Source of the DNA: Przewalskia tangutica
Lineage: Eukaryota > Streptophyta > Magnoliopsida > Solanales > Solanaceae
Assembly (NCBI GenBank): GCA_029844215.1
Contig: CM056728.1
Span: 2,356,001-2,420,000, forward strand
Reading direction: 5' to 3'
DNA: 64,000 nt
Shown: one piece after another, positions 21,069 through 31,610 of the stretch
Layout: the number at the start of each line of letters is the position of its first letter
Numbering within the stretch: position 1 is the first letter of the stretch
Program-made: the position numbers and the translations under genes
The notes under the pieces: model-generated
The model's database searches: none
The model's input: only the letters and a program-made list of their open reading frames with translations
What the model was told of the DNA's origin: nothing

Positions 21069-21364
21069 GTAAACTTAAAGCCTCTTCTTACACAAAAAGT
21101 AATGTGCAGTATCCTAATATGCTTTCTATGAGATGGTCACACAAGAATATATAGTTCTGAAACAGGTGCAATTTTCTGCCTCATTTCTAAGCCTCTAGCC
21201 TTTTTCAGTGTATTTGCTTCAAACACTATGTTGGATGCACTTTGCAATACAAAAACAGAAAGCTCCTGACAATCCTTTCAACTCCTATCTAAAATTCACA
21301 AAATCCAGAAGTATAAAAGCATCATTTACGTTGCAATGTTACACCAAGCAAAAAATGATTCAGT

Positions 21365-21650
21365 AAGCGTCGGGATTACAAGATTTGAATTGGAGTTGCG
21401 ACTTCATCAAAACACCTCTAATTCCTCTCCTTAGAAATACTCTAGGTGATACAAAATGGAACCATCTGCCAAGTATTCTTGATAGATTTCCCAACTCTCT
21501 ATCTCTGCCTTTGATTCCGTGAGGCCAAGTATTACCCATTGAATCCCAGGATGGCAAAAGATCATTTCCCAAATCTTTTCTGTTATAGGACAATGCAAGA
21601 ACAAGTGATCTATGTTTTCATTCATTTTGATATTTTCTTGTTGCATTCTA
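21365..21650 (-). mobile_element. L1-type LINE fragment, RT-linked zinc-finger region
   Basis: On the minus strand the frame contains NENIDHLFLHCPITEKIW, the hallmark of the zinc-binding region that follows reverse transcriptase in plant L1-type LINEs. It continues for about 70 codons to a stop, in a strongly shortened copy. No reverse transcriptase domain remains. The piece around 21627-21830 again resembles RFL 3' flank, so the LINE piece interrupts that flank. Confidence 0.6.
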
Positions 21651-21899
21651 CTCTTGCCTTGACCTTGGCCGTGTGAATTGAAGCATTATATAGTAATGCC
21701 GCTTAAAATTTGAAACTGAAAGATTACTGATATTCAGAGACCAGAGTCAATGTTATGACTCCTTGAGTTTCAACATGTGTCTCTTTATACAACATTCAGT
21801 ATTGTTTGTTGTTTGCAGTACCTTCTTGGTACTCTATTAATGATATGTATGTTACCTTACGAACAAAAAAGATATTGAATATCCATTTTCTACTGTCTA

Positions 21900-23200
21900 G
21901 TATTTGCAAAGATGATTTAGTGGATGCCGACACTGAGATGATTTTGCATTGACTTTGGGTGTTAATTGATGATATAGGAACACTTCAGAAAAACTTGGAC
22001 AATTTTGATCAAAGTGGAGCTTGCCATGTTTCTTGCTTAGCAAGGAACTTAGCGAGAAAACACCTGGGAGTTGGCGAAATTTCAGCAGCTCTGTGAACCC
22101 AGGAAGAAACCCAGCGAGTAGAAAGAAAAATCTAAAGGAGCATCTTGGAGGAGCTCGTTTTCCTTCTCGCGGGGGCAAGCGAGCCAGCAAGAGAAACTGG
22201 GAAGAATCACCTCTAGCTTGCTGGATAGTGCGCGAAGCAAGCGTTTGGCAAGAACAACTGAAACTCAGTGGAATTAGGCTATGGCTATTTTTGTCCCACG
22301 ACTTTTCCAACACACACATAAGGAAATATTGCACCTTTTAGGTTATGGAACACCCTTGGGAGGAGAGAGGAAGCCGTCGGAAAGCCTGAAGACCGTGGAA
22401 TTCGTTTTGAGTTCTTTATTTTCCCCTATTTCATTGATTTGTATGTATTTTTGGAATGTAATTGAGATTTTGGTCATGACCATGCTTGGCTAGTTTCATA
22501 GTTCTAGGGTTATGGAGCTACATGAATGTTGACGTTTGAAGTTTGAATTGACGCTTATTTGTTTTATTATATTGGTGTATTTATTTAATCTTGAGCTTAA
22601 TTATTTTGTTGTCTAGCTAACAATAAAATACTATTCACGAATCTTGAATTGAACTCGAAAGTGGAATTCAAGATTGCAATAGGATTAAATAGAACAAGTC
22701 TTTGAACCTAGGCATCAAGGAACATATTAGGATTTGCAGTTAGGATAGACATATACCTAATTGAATTTCTTGATTTATTTATAGGAATTATCTATGCGTT
22801 CTTGTTAATATAATTCTCATTCCATAGATACATAGGCATGAGATTAACTTAAATAGGCGCATACAGATTCGAGAGATCCTTATGGGCGCACAATACTAAC
22901 CATGTTAATCACATATTCACATGTAGTAATTTTGATTAATCAAAGAACTGTTTGAAAATCTTCTTGGTAGTAGTCCGATTTAGATAATAGTTAATCACAA
23001 GTCTCCCCGGCAGCGACATCAAAAACTTAGTTAATCACAAGTCTCCCCGGCAACGACATCAAAAACTTAGTTAATCACAAGTCTCCCCGACAGCGACATC
23101 AAAAACTTGTTCCCAAACATACACAAGTATACGTGGTCGCCAAAACTATTTATAATGTATAAATTTCATATTTATTTGTCAGTATGAAATAATGCACAAA
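21900..23200 (-). mobile_element. Probable LTR-retrotransposon debris, minus orientation
   Basis: GC-rich sequence at 22020-22260 and AT-rich sequence after it show no useful frames. At 22989-23108 a 40-bp unit is repeated three times. It contains TCCCCGGCAACGACATCAAA, which resembles the 3' end of tRNA-Asp (CCCCGGCAACGGCGCCA). Read on the minus strand this is a primer-binding site of the kind used by several Ty3/gypsy lineages. The LTR itself would then lie to the right, beyond 23110. Polymerase domains are not seen, so the assignment is tentative. Confidence 0.35.
22989..23108. repeat. Three tandem copies of a 40-bp unit
   Basis: Units at 22989-23028, 23029-23068 and 23069-23108 each start AGTTAATCACAAGTCTCCCC and end CATCAAAAACTT. 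They differ at only two positions (GGCAGCG, GGCAACG, GACAGCG). Confidence 0.95.
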
Positions 23201-23514
23201 TTTTTTCAATATGTCTATTGTCTAAGGAGGCCAATCAATAATGTGTAGCAATTACTTCTTCTCGTACAATCAATCAATTAATGTATTACTTGAAATTTAT
23301 GTTAGTTTTACCTGTGAAAGGAATGTCTCGAGTATTCTCTTTTATTTCTGTAGTTTCTTGTTATGTGTTTTGTTATTGTCTGTTATCTCTTGGACTTTAA
23401 CTATCATATTAGCCTGCCACAATTAATGTTACTTTTTCATAATGCTTATTTATAGTATGTTGACATGGTTGCTTTACTTCTGTCATATGTTGTCTGACAT
23501 TTTGTTATGCTTTC

Positions 23515-23612
23515 TCTTGAGTTGAGAGTTTCTCGAAAACAGTCTTTCTACATCCCAAGGTAGGGGTAAGATCTGCGTACACTCTATCCTCCCCAGATTC
23601 CACTTGTGAGAT
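23515..23612 (+). mobile_element. SINE/RTE-type tail fragment
   Basis: Contains GAGAGTTTCTCGAAAACAG, AAGGTAGGGGTAAGATCTGC, ACACTCTATCCTCCCC and CCACTTGTGAGAT, the core words of the TTG-tail family. The terminal TTG repeat has decayed. A TTG repeat with GAATATGTTGTTGTTG stands alone at about 24566-24583. Confidence 0.6.
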
Positions 23613-24880
23613 TTATGAGTTACACACTGGATGTACGACAATAGTATACAACTACTATTAGTGCTTCGAAAGGAAAAACTATAATGATTTACAGACTTGA
23701 AGTCTAACAAGAGTTGTGACGACAACAAGTTTTGTGATCTTGATCTTCCGCCTTGAATGGTTCTTGAGTTCGTCTTGAGTCTTCATTCCAATTGCACCAA
23801 GCTCTTTGATCCTGATAGCCTGAAACCAATAGACACTAAATCTGGTAGCGTTACAGTTGCGATGCTGAGTCGAGTGATATTCACTCTGTCCTTAAGACAT
23901 TATTGTCCCGTATATATCCTTTTACGATATGGGCAACTGTCTCCCAAGATAAAATAGCAACTAAACAAATGAGCAAAGGAAACTCAAGTGTTTCTCAAGA
24001 AGAACATTTGAGTGTGTAAAAGAGTGCTTAGAGAGGAAGAATTTAGAAAATTTGAATTATACAAGTGTGTTGTAGTGTTATTTAAATTGAGCAAATGACC
24101 TCAATTTATAGTGTGATGAAGATGACTTCTCAACTAGCCAAGTAATGACCTTCAATGACCATGTAATGACACTTATGGAGGGGTTATAATTCAGCCAAAT
24201 AATGGTTGAATTCAAGTGTCAAGTAATGGAGGTTCAATGCTCCAAAAGTCAGAAACTTTTCGTCATCCGTCGACCTTTCTGGCTCCGAAGCACCGCGGCG
24301 ATTTCGGACTCGTTTCATCTTTTACACATCGTACACTTCTTCCTTTATTTACCAACGTGAAACACTCGTCATTTGGCCAATAACCGTCTATCATGGTCTC
24401 AAACATCTCGTTTACGTACCAATATCTCTTCACTAAGGAAATTTACGATTCTTGATACAACGTGTCCACGTGTGTAGAAATGACGTTTTCGACGTGCGGT
24501 GCCTCAGTTATTCGAGTATAGGATTAACTTTATTCACGTTAATAAATTTCCAACAAGATTATACTGAATATGTTGTTGTTGTTTTTCCTTATCGTTTTTT
24601 CGGGTCGCAAGTTTGGCTTTGAACTCACAGTTGGAGAATAGAGGAGGCGGCTTAAATAGGGATTAGGTTGAGCACAAGATTAATTAAAATCGAAAGCATC
24701 TTAACAAACGATAGTTTAGAATTGTAGAGTTGACCTTAATATAGTGTTCAGTCTATTGCAATTGCAAAGGCAACCCCCATCTCTTCCCCTTCTCCCACCT
24801 CCCCAATGCAACTTACGGATTTTGGAGGTAATCGAATACTTGCTGATAAATGCATACTCAAGAGACCATTTTTGTCTCTT
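23613..24880. other. Intergenic region upstream of RFL gene E, no gene seen
   Basis: Mostly unique sequence with several short frames that do not look coding. The last 100 bp hold a C-rich stretch (CTCTTCCCCTTCTCCCACC at about 24780), which may parallel the C-rich tract of gene A. A TTAGGGCAAC leader word lies at about 24889. Confidence 0.45.
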
Positions 24881-24918
24881 CTCTAAAATTAGGGCAACTC
24901 TCTCACTGGCCATTTAAG

Positions 24919-26658
24919 ATGATGAGAATTTCCCTGAGGAATGCTGCTTCGGCAACTACAATTATCAGAGCCTATTCGTCATGCCATAGTAATAAATCCA
25001 TTTCAGTAAATAGAAAGATTGAGAATGTCAAGTGTTTAGATGATGCTGTGACTCTCTTCCGTCAAATGGTTAGAATGAACCCTCTTCCTTCTGTTATCGA
25101 CTTCTCTAAATTATTTAAGACTATGATCAATATGAAGCATTACTCTGTTGTCGTTTCTCTTTTTAGAGAAATGTGGAAATTGGGTATCCCAATTAATGAT
25201 TCCATCTTGAATATCGTGATTAACAATTATTGCCTGATGCATCGTGCTGATTTTGCATTTTCGATGTTACCCATTTACTTGAAGATTGGCATTCCGTTTA
25301 ATGTTATCACCTTTAACACCCTATTAAGGGGAATCTTTGCTGAAAATAAGGTCAAAGATGCAGTTGAATTGTTCAAAAAATTGGTAAGAGAGAAGATTTG
25401 TGAGCCTAATGAAGTCGCGTATGCAACCGTCATGAATGGCCTCAGCAAAAGGGGCCATACTCAGAAGACTTTAAGTTTGCTTCGGTTAATGGAACAGGGG
25501 AATACTAAGCCCAACATATTTAACTACAACATCGTCATCGATGCCTTTTGCAAAGATAGAAACTTAGATTCTGCTATCAGCATTTTGGACGAGATGAAGC
25601 AGAAAGGCATTCCTCCAGATATAGTCACCTATAATTCATTAATTGATGGTTTGTGTAGGCTTGGTCAGTGGGAAAAGGTTAAGACTTTGTTCTCTGAGAT
25701 GGTTAATCATAGTATTTATCCAGATGTGTACACCTTCAGCATAGTGATAGATGGACTATGTAAAGAAGGGAAAGTTGAATATGCTGCAGAAGTAATGAAA
25801 CACATGATCAGAAAAGGTGTAGAGCCTAATATAGTCACCTGCAATGCGATAATGGATGGATATTGTTTGCATGGTCTACTGGATAAAGCGAGGAGACTTT
25901 TTGATTTCATTATAGATAAGAACATTGAGCCTGACATTTTTAGCTATAACATACTAATAAATGGTTACTGTAAGGAAAAGAAAGTGGATGAGGCCATGCA
26001 ATTGTTTCATGAACTTTCTCAGAAGAGATCAAAGCCTGATATTGTTACCTACAATACTATCTTGCAAGGTCTGTTTGAAGTTGGAAGAATTGGCAATGCT
26101 GAAAATTTTTATGCCGAGATGCTATCTGTGGGGATCAAACCTAATATATACCTTCATGTCACTTTGCTCAATGGGTATTTTAAGTACGGACTTGTTGAAG
26201 AAGCTATGTCTCTCCTTAATAAGTTGGAAAGTAAGATAGAATATACTAGTATTGCGATTTACAATGTTGTCATTAATGGATTGTGCAAAAATGGTAAACT
26301 CGACGAAGCTCGTGCTATTTTTGAGAAGCTTTCTTCAATTGGATTGCTTCCAAATGTAAGAGTATACAATACAATGATAAATGGTTTTTGTCTAGAAGGT
26401 TTGTTAGATGAAGCTAAAAATATGCTAAGAAAAATGGAGGATAACGGTTGTTTACCAAACAATGTCACTTACAATGTTATTGTGCAAGGATTTCTCAGGT
26501 GCAACAAAATTAGTGAAATGACAATTTTCATGAAGGAAATGGATGGAAGGGGCTTCTCATTTGATGCAAGTACAGCTGAGTTACTGGTAAAAGCTATAAG
26601 CAAGAATCCTTCTGTCCTTGACATGATACCAGAGCTTCACTCAAAAAATAAGATGTGA
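24919..26658 (+). CDS. RFL-type P-class PPR protein E, intact
   Basis: Intronless, 579 residues from the chosen start (MMRISLRNAASATTIIRAYSS, a mitochondrial-type presequence rich in R, S, A and T). An in-frame ATG at 24850 would add 23 residues. I prefer 24919 because the related pseudogene D has the same MMRI start and the longer version hides the basic presequence. Fourteen PPR motifs follow. The first four or five are almost identical to gene A, and the rest differ. The code residues (5 and last) read SN, NN, NN, AN, ND, ND, SN, ND, ND, NN, VS, NN, NN, ND. Nine of the ten C-terminal motifs are identical to gene A in framework but several codes differ, so its RNA target should differ. It is likely mitochondrial. 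An 88-bp repeat of the stop region follows it. Confidence 0.92.
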   Translation: MMRISLRNAASATTIIRAYSSCHSNKSISVNRKIENVKCLDDAVTLFRQMVRMNPLPSVIDFSKLFKTMINMKHYSVVVSLFREMWKLGIPINDSILNIVINNYCLMHRADFAFSMLPIYLKIGIPFNVITFNTLLRGIFAENKVKDAVELFKKLVREKICEPNEVAYATVMNGLSKRGHTQKTLSLLRLMEQGNTKPNIFNYNIVIDAFCKDRNLDSAISILDEMKQKGIPPDIVTYNSLIDGLCRLGQWEKVKTLFSEMVNHSIYPDVYTFSIVIDGLCKEGKVEYAAEVMKHMIRKGVEPNIVTCNAIMDGYCLHGLLDKARRLFDFIIDKNIEPDIFSYNILINGYCKEKKVDEAMQLFHELSQKRSKPDIVTYNTILQGLFEVGRIGNAENFYAEMLSVGIKPNIYLHVTLLNGYFKYGLVEEAMSLLNKLESKIEYTSIAIYNVVINGLCKNGKLDEARAIFEKLSSIGLLPNVRVYNTMINGFCLEGLLDEAKNMLRKMEDNGCLPNNVTYNVIVQGFLRCNKISEMTIFMKEMDGRGFSFDASTAELLVKAISKNPSVLDMIPELHSKNKM

Positions 26659-26789
26659 ATATTTAGTTCTCTTGGTTTATTCAGCTACATTATAACTGTG
26701 AGTCCTTGACATGATACTAGAGCTACACTCAAAAAATAAGATGTGAATATTTCGTTTTCTTGGTTTATTCAGCTATATTATAACTGTGA
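26614..26789 (+). repeat. 88-bp tandem duplication across the stop codon of RFL E
   Basis: Unit 1 (26614-26701) includes the last 15 codons and the stop. Unit 2 (26702-26789) repeats it in the 3' untranslated region with a few substitutions (ACTAGAGCTACAC for ACCAGAGCTTCAC). The protein is not affected. Confidence 0.8.
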
Positions 26790-27150
26790 TATAGTTTTCG
26801 TTTATCACCGCAAATGAAATGGCATATAATGCAATTGCGGAAGCTGACAAAATGGCAATTACAACGTTGTTTGGGATTTCCAGGCAGGCTTATTGAGGAG
26901 GTACATCACTTTTGATATTTTGATTGTTTTTTCCACCCTTCTTATATCTGCTCTCTTGATATGATAAATAATTGGAGTTTCCCTTATGTGTGCACAGTAT
27001 AAGTCTAGAAATATCATTTTCAACGCTATCTAGTTATCTTCATATATTATCATTCTATCTATTAGAGAATCAATAACAACTGCCTCCAATTTATAAATTG
27101 GAACACCAGAGCTAACAAGGTTAACCTCATCTTTCTGTCCCTGAAACATA
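26790..27150. other. 3' flank of RFL E
   Basis: Shared with the flanks of fragment C and gene F (GCAATTGCGGAAGCTGA, GGCAGGCTTATTGAGGAGG). No gene. Confidence 0.55.
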
Positions 27151-27152
27151 TA

Positions 27153-27370
27153 CTCCGTCCGTCCCAATTTAAGTGTCTTAGTTTGACTAAGCACAAAGTT
27201 TAAGAAATAAAGGAAGACTTTTGAATCTTGTGGTCTTAAATGAAAGATGTGTGGGGTCCTTTAAATCTTGTAGTCTTAAACTTGCCAAAACTTACTTAAT
27301 ATAGAAAGAAACACTCTTTTTGGGACAAACCAAAAAGGAAAGTAAGACACTTAAAATGAGATGGAGGGAG
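27153..27370. mobile_element. Stowaway-like MITE with TA target duplication
   Basis: A 218-bp element with termini CTCCGTCCGTCCCAATTTAAG and, inverted, CTCCCTCCATCTCATTTTAAG, flanked by TA at 27151-27152 and 27371-27372. The termini, size and target site are typical of Stowaway (Tc1/mariner-derived) MITEs. No coding capacity. Confidence 0.85.
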
Positions 27371-28176
27371 TAATATTAATATTTCTGATTTTCTTGAAGT
27401 TGAAATAGAACTTGTTCAACATTGATATGGTATACTATAGATGAACGGTCAATGCCATATTTAGAATATTTTAAGAATATATCTTTTGAGGTTTATATAT
27501 GATCCAAGCGTACCGGATGCTTTGATGAAATAGAACTTGTTCAAAATTGATAGGTATATAAATTGTCATTACTATTCAAAAAGGGTTGTACTCCATATAG
27601 TTATTGTGAACTAACTTCGAACATGGAGGGAAGAGATTTCTTTTGAAGACATTTCTCTGGTTGAAATTCTTTCCTGTAATTATTTGTTTCTTTATTTTAA
27701 AATATGAATTTTAACTTGTAACTCTGCTTGTTATTTTAAGAGTTTGGGGGAAAAGAGACCCATGTCTTAAATTTATCATCTGTCCACATGTAGCTTCGTC
27801 ATAGTTGTTCTCTATGGCATATTGAATCTTGTGGATCTAAAGATAGGAATAGCATATATCTAATTTCTTCTATGTTTTTGTTTTTCGATGTGATGATGTT
27901 TTGTCGCAAAATTAACCTCGTCTCTGTAATCATTTGAATAATGAATAAGCAATTGTCAAATGTGAGCTTTTGGTAATTTAATTCTCCTTCTTTAACATAA
28001 TAAAGTGCATTTGGAGTTAATGAATTTTCAGCTGACAATACAGTTTTGCAAGATGATATACTAGATGCCGACACAAATAGTTGGTCATAGTTAGACATGC
28101 AATTTACAAGCAAATGCTCTTTGTACTTTCTTTTTTTCTTCTCTCCCCTCACTCTCATTGACTCTCTCTTGGACCA
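27371..28176. other. RFL 3' flank continued, no gene seen
   Basis: Parts match 4600-5140 (for example the word GAGACCCATGTCTTA) and the minus-strand flank 50940-51420. This shows that about 1.5 kb of flank moved with the RFL units. Confidence 0.5.
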
Positions 28177-28403
28177 GATTACTTCAGGAAAATCATAGTA
28201 CTGGGAAGATTATCCAAGCAACGGAAGTTGGGAACTTTATGAAAGAAGAGGTAAATTTAAAAGTTCTTCTTGTATAAAAGAGATGTGCTTCCTGTCAAAA
28301 GCTATTCTAGAAGCTAGATCTGTAGTTAGATTGCAAGACATTCCTTTACAAGGATTTCAAATTTGTGTTGCAGAACAAACTCATTACTGTCACCTTCATT
28401 CCT
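28177..28403 (+). pseudogene. CBSX3-like pseudogene fragment (two exon cassettes)
   Basis: 28177-28250 reads DYFRKIIVLGRLSK and then a one-base shift before a GT donor. 28371-28403, after a TTGCAG acceptor, reads NKLITVT and then breaks off. Sequence of a different gene (VPS2-like) begins within 25 bp, so this is a fusion point. Confidence 0.6.
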
Positions 28404-28426
28404 TCTCATAACATCAGTTTGACTCA

Positions 28427-30868
28427 ATGCAGCAAATGGCCCCCGCGAAGCAAGCGAAGGTGATGCAAGATTTCCAGAGACAATCAGCTTAACTGGATAT
28501 GACGGTAAGGCTGATTACACATTATCTGTTGAATCTTAAATAAAATTGTATCTCCTTCATGTCAACCCAGATTATTAGAAGTCAACTTAATAAAATGGTG
28601 ATTGTATTTGTAGACTGAAATGACGTCAGACGCCATAGATGATGCTATAGATAATGACGAAGCGGAAGAGGAAACTGAAGATCTGACAAATCAGGTATCC
28701 TTCTAAAAGCTCATTCCAATAATGAAAGGTGCAAGTGTGTGTTTACTTTATTGCTATCTTAGTAGTTGATTAATTGAAAATATCTATTACATTTTGATTG
28801 CTCGGATGAAATTTTGGTGTCTTCGGGATCATTGTCGTCTTAATAGAATATTAGAATGTATTGATCTGGATTCTTCTTACGCCTTTGTGATTTGTCTTAT
28901 ATATGTCCATTGTTAACCTATCAGCTCATAGATGCCCCCCCAACATTATCTCCTGTCTCAAACATACCCCTGAAATTAAAAAGGTCCAAATATGTCCCTC
29001 GCACTAACAATGGAAGCCACATCTGGGTATGTTTGGACTTTTTAATTGTTTAGGAATATATTTGGACATTTTCAATAGCAAAATGGGCTTTCTTCAGTAG
29101 GCTCCATTTAGGACCCCAGGATCTTTGATTCAAATAGTGATGAATTTTTGCACCATATTTTGTATATGGATCTTAGATAGGAGGTTGTGGAGAATACGGA
29201 TTAGGGTGGAAGGAGAGTTGTCTCGTGTAATTTTTCATACTAGTAGGCGTAGTAGTATCCCTGCATTTTCTTAGGCGTAGTAGTATCCTTGCAGTTTCTT
29301 GTCCTTTGATTTCTGTTACTATCTGCTCTCTCTTGTACTCCGGTTTCATATTAGTTTGTTGTTACTGTTACTTTCCTTCATATTGCTTATCTATAGTATT
29401 TTTCCTTGGCTTCTTTACTTCCATCAATCTTATCTGACCTTCTTTGTTATGCTTTCTCTTGAGTCGAGAGTCTTTCGGAACATCCTAGCACTCTACCTCC
29501 CAAGATAGGGGTAGTCTGTGTACACTATACCCTCCTCAACCCCACTTGTGGGATGGGTATGTTGTTGTTGTTGTTTTATATTGTATATGGATCTTCATTA
29601 AAATGGAACTAAAATTGAATGTGGATATTTCTTTTAGGAATCAAACAAATATTTAAGTGCATTTAAATGTATATCTATGCGTAAATTATATAATACATCG
29701 TCTACCTACTTATTGTTTTCTTGCAAGTTGATTTGATCTTATTTTTGCAGGTCCTTTATGAAATTGGAGTCGATGTTGCCTTACACTTTAGTTTTTAGTT
29801 ATTGTTCACAATGAAACAACTAGTTGTCTTACTTACGAGAAGAAAAGGAGTTGGGTGCCGGTAATTGCAGTGTTAAATTAAATTTCCCGTGTTTTAATCT
29901 TGACAGTTGTCGGCGTCTCCCAAAGGCAAAGTTGCTGGAAAAAGGACCGAGGAATCAAGCAGGTTTATTCTCATTTTCTTTTGATATAGTCAAATTGTTA
30001 TTTGCTCTTTTCCATTACTCACATGCTTGTTCAAGAGAGAAACCTATGGAGCCAAAAAAACAAGACAAAAAGAAGCCTATGGTTTTAGTTTAACAATAAA
30101 TGTAGTTTAACAGCGAATAATGTGTAGTAGGCGCACATCATGAGTTCTAATTTGGTATTTAAATGGAGAAGGATAGAGGGAGGGGGCTCAAATATCCACC
30201 GAGTTTTGAAGCTAGAAACAACATATTTCTTGGCTGTTCAATAAAATAAAAAACTACAGAGCCAGGTTTCACTAACATGCGTCCTTCACTAGAAGTTGCG
30301 AGCCTAGTTAACGTTGTGCTAGTCTTCACATTGCGATTGACGATGACCGGCAAATACACACTCAAGCTCTGAACTATCAGCATAATCTCAACCGAGCTCA
30401 ATAAATCGAGTGTAATCTTTCACAAGCTCTTGGCAGTTCAAACTTACCGATTTGGTGAAACAATTAAAGCCACAAATATTGTAGTCCAACTTTGTTCGAG
30501 CTACTTTAAAAAAATGAAAGGAGAGACTAAAACCGGAATGCATAATAGGAGCTATTACACGATACTGGTGAATGATAAACTAATTTCGAGTCAAGTACTA
30601 CTGTATCCTCAAGCAAATTATTAGACATCTTGAATGCACTGCTTGCTGACAGATCAAGTACATTGTGTTTTTGGTTATTCATTTTTCTTCTCTTCCTGTA
30701 AATAATCGTATCGTATTAGTATGAAGTGCATTTTTCATGCTCTGTGATGTAAAGCTTACGCTCTGATCTCATTAACGCTCTCACGTATGTGTGTTGTTGT
30801 GTCTTTGTGCTAGCAGTTCGGGGATTGATGAACTGGAGAAGAGATTGGCTGCACTTAGAAATCCTTGA
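28427..30868 (+). pseudogene. VPS2/CHMP2-like ESCRT-III gene, 5'-truncated and decayed
   Basis: Five exon remnants in order. 28427-28504 has QMAPAKQAKVMQDFQRQSA, an in-frame TAA, then LDMT. 28614-28694 is open and acidic (AIDDAIDNDEAEEETEDLTNQ). 29751 to about 29785 has VLYEIGVDVA and loses its donor. 29907-29962 has LSASPKGKVAGKRTEESS. 30817-30868 has SGIDELEKRLAALRNP and a stop. Splice sites and phases are mostly kept. This is the C-terminal half of a plant VPS2.2/VPS2.3-type protein, an ESCRT-III subunit acting at endosomal membranes, ending in the MIT-interacting helix. The N-terminal exons are missing, and the stop in the first remnant means no full protein can be made. A SINE/RTE tail lies in one intron. 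Confidence 0.75.
29458..29576 (+). mobile_element. SINE/RTE-type tail with TTG repeat
   Basis: Runs from GAGTCGAGAGTCTTTCGG through CCAAGATAGGGGTAG, TGTACACTATACCCTCC and CCACTTGTGGGATGGGTATG to four TTG units. It is inserted in an intron of the VPS2-like relic. No tRNA-like head is visible, so it may be a 5'-truncated insertion. Confidence 0.65.
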
Positions 30869-31610
30869 TCTCAATATCTTGGACTGGTCCTTGTGGAGTT
30901 TCACCACAATGAAACATGATATATTCCTTAAGTTGTATATGCATTTTGCTCCAACAGTGATGTGATTCATCAATCCTTGGTCTTCTTTGAGGTGAAGTGT
31001 GACAAATGGTTGTCCAAAAGCTACAATATATTAGTTGTTTGATAAAATCTTGGCATGGCTTTCTTTCATCTCTTGTCATGAAATTTTTTTACTCTCTCAT
31101 GTGGTTCTGTGTATGCGTTCTTTTTAGTGTCGGAGTTCTCCGGATCAACTTGTGCACATCTCGACTATTTCATCGGGTACTCCCCGTACATGTATCATGT
31201 AACAGTGTCACCGTTGTTTAGGTAGATTGGAAGTAATCGCCTATTGTAAAACATGATTCCTTAAGTTCTAGTACATAATTTTGCTCCAAGATTGATGCGA
31301 TTCATCAATCATTGGTCTTCTTTGAGGTGAAGTGTGATAAATTCAAGTTAATAAGGTGTTAGTCATATATTTGCAATACCTTACCTTATATCTTGTTGTA
31401 CAAAAAAAATTATTTACTAATATGAAGATTTGAGTTGATATTTAAAAATCTAAAATATTTCTATTGTTAACGATTTGAGAAATGGAAACAAAAATTTGAA
31501 TGGTTGAAAAGAAATTCACTATTTGTTAATGTTATCATACAAGAAAATAACAAAAATATTTTATCTATTAGTTGAAAAAGTCAAATGACGAATAAAGAAA
31601 AACACAAACA
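30869..31610. other. 3' region of VPS2-like relic, with an internal direct repeat
   Basis: About 90 bp at 30908-31005 recur, diverged, at 31248-31345 (shared word TTGGTCTTCTTTGAGGTGAAG). No gene. Confidence 0.5.

Noticed and set aside
21897..22341. Overlapping frames of 106-145 codons on both strands
   Set aside because: They lie in retrotransposon-like GC-rich debris, oppose each other, and have no recognised domains.
22989..23108. CRISPR-like array
   Set aside because: The units are directly adjacent with no spacers, and the DNA is from a plant nucleus.
24850..24918. Longer N-terminus for RFL gene E
   Set aside because: It would hide the basic presequence and is not shared with the related copies. 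It remains possible, however.
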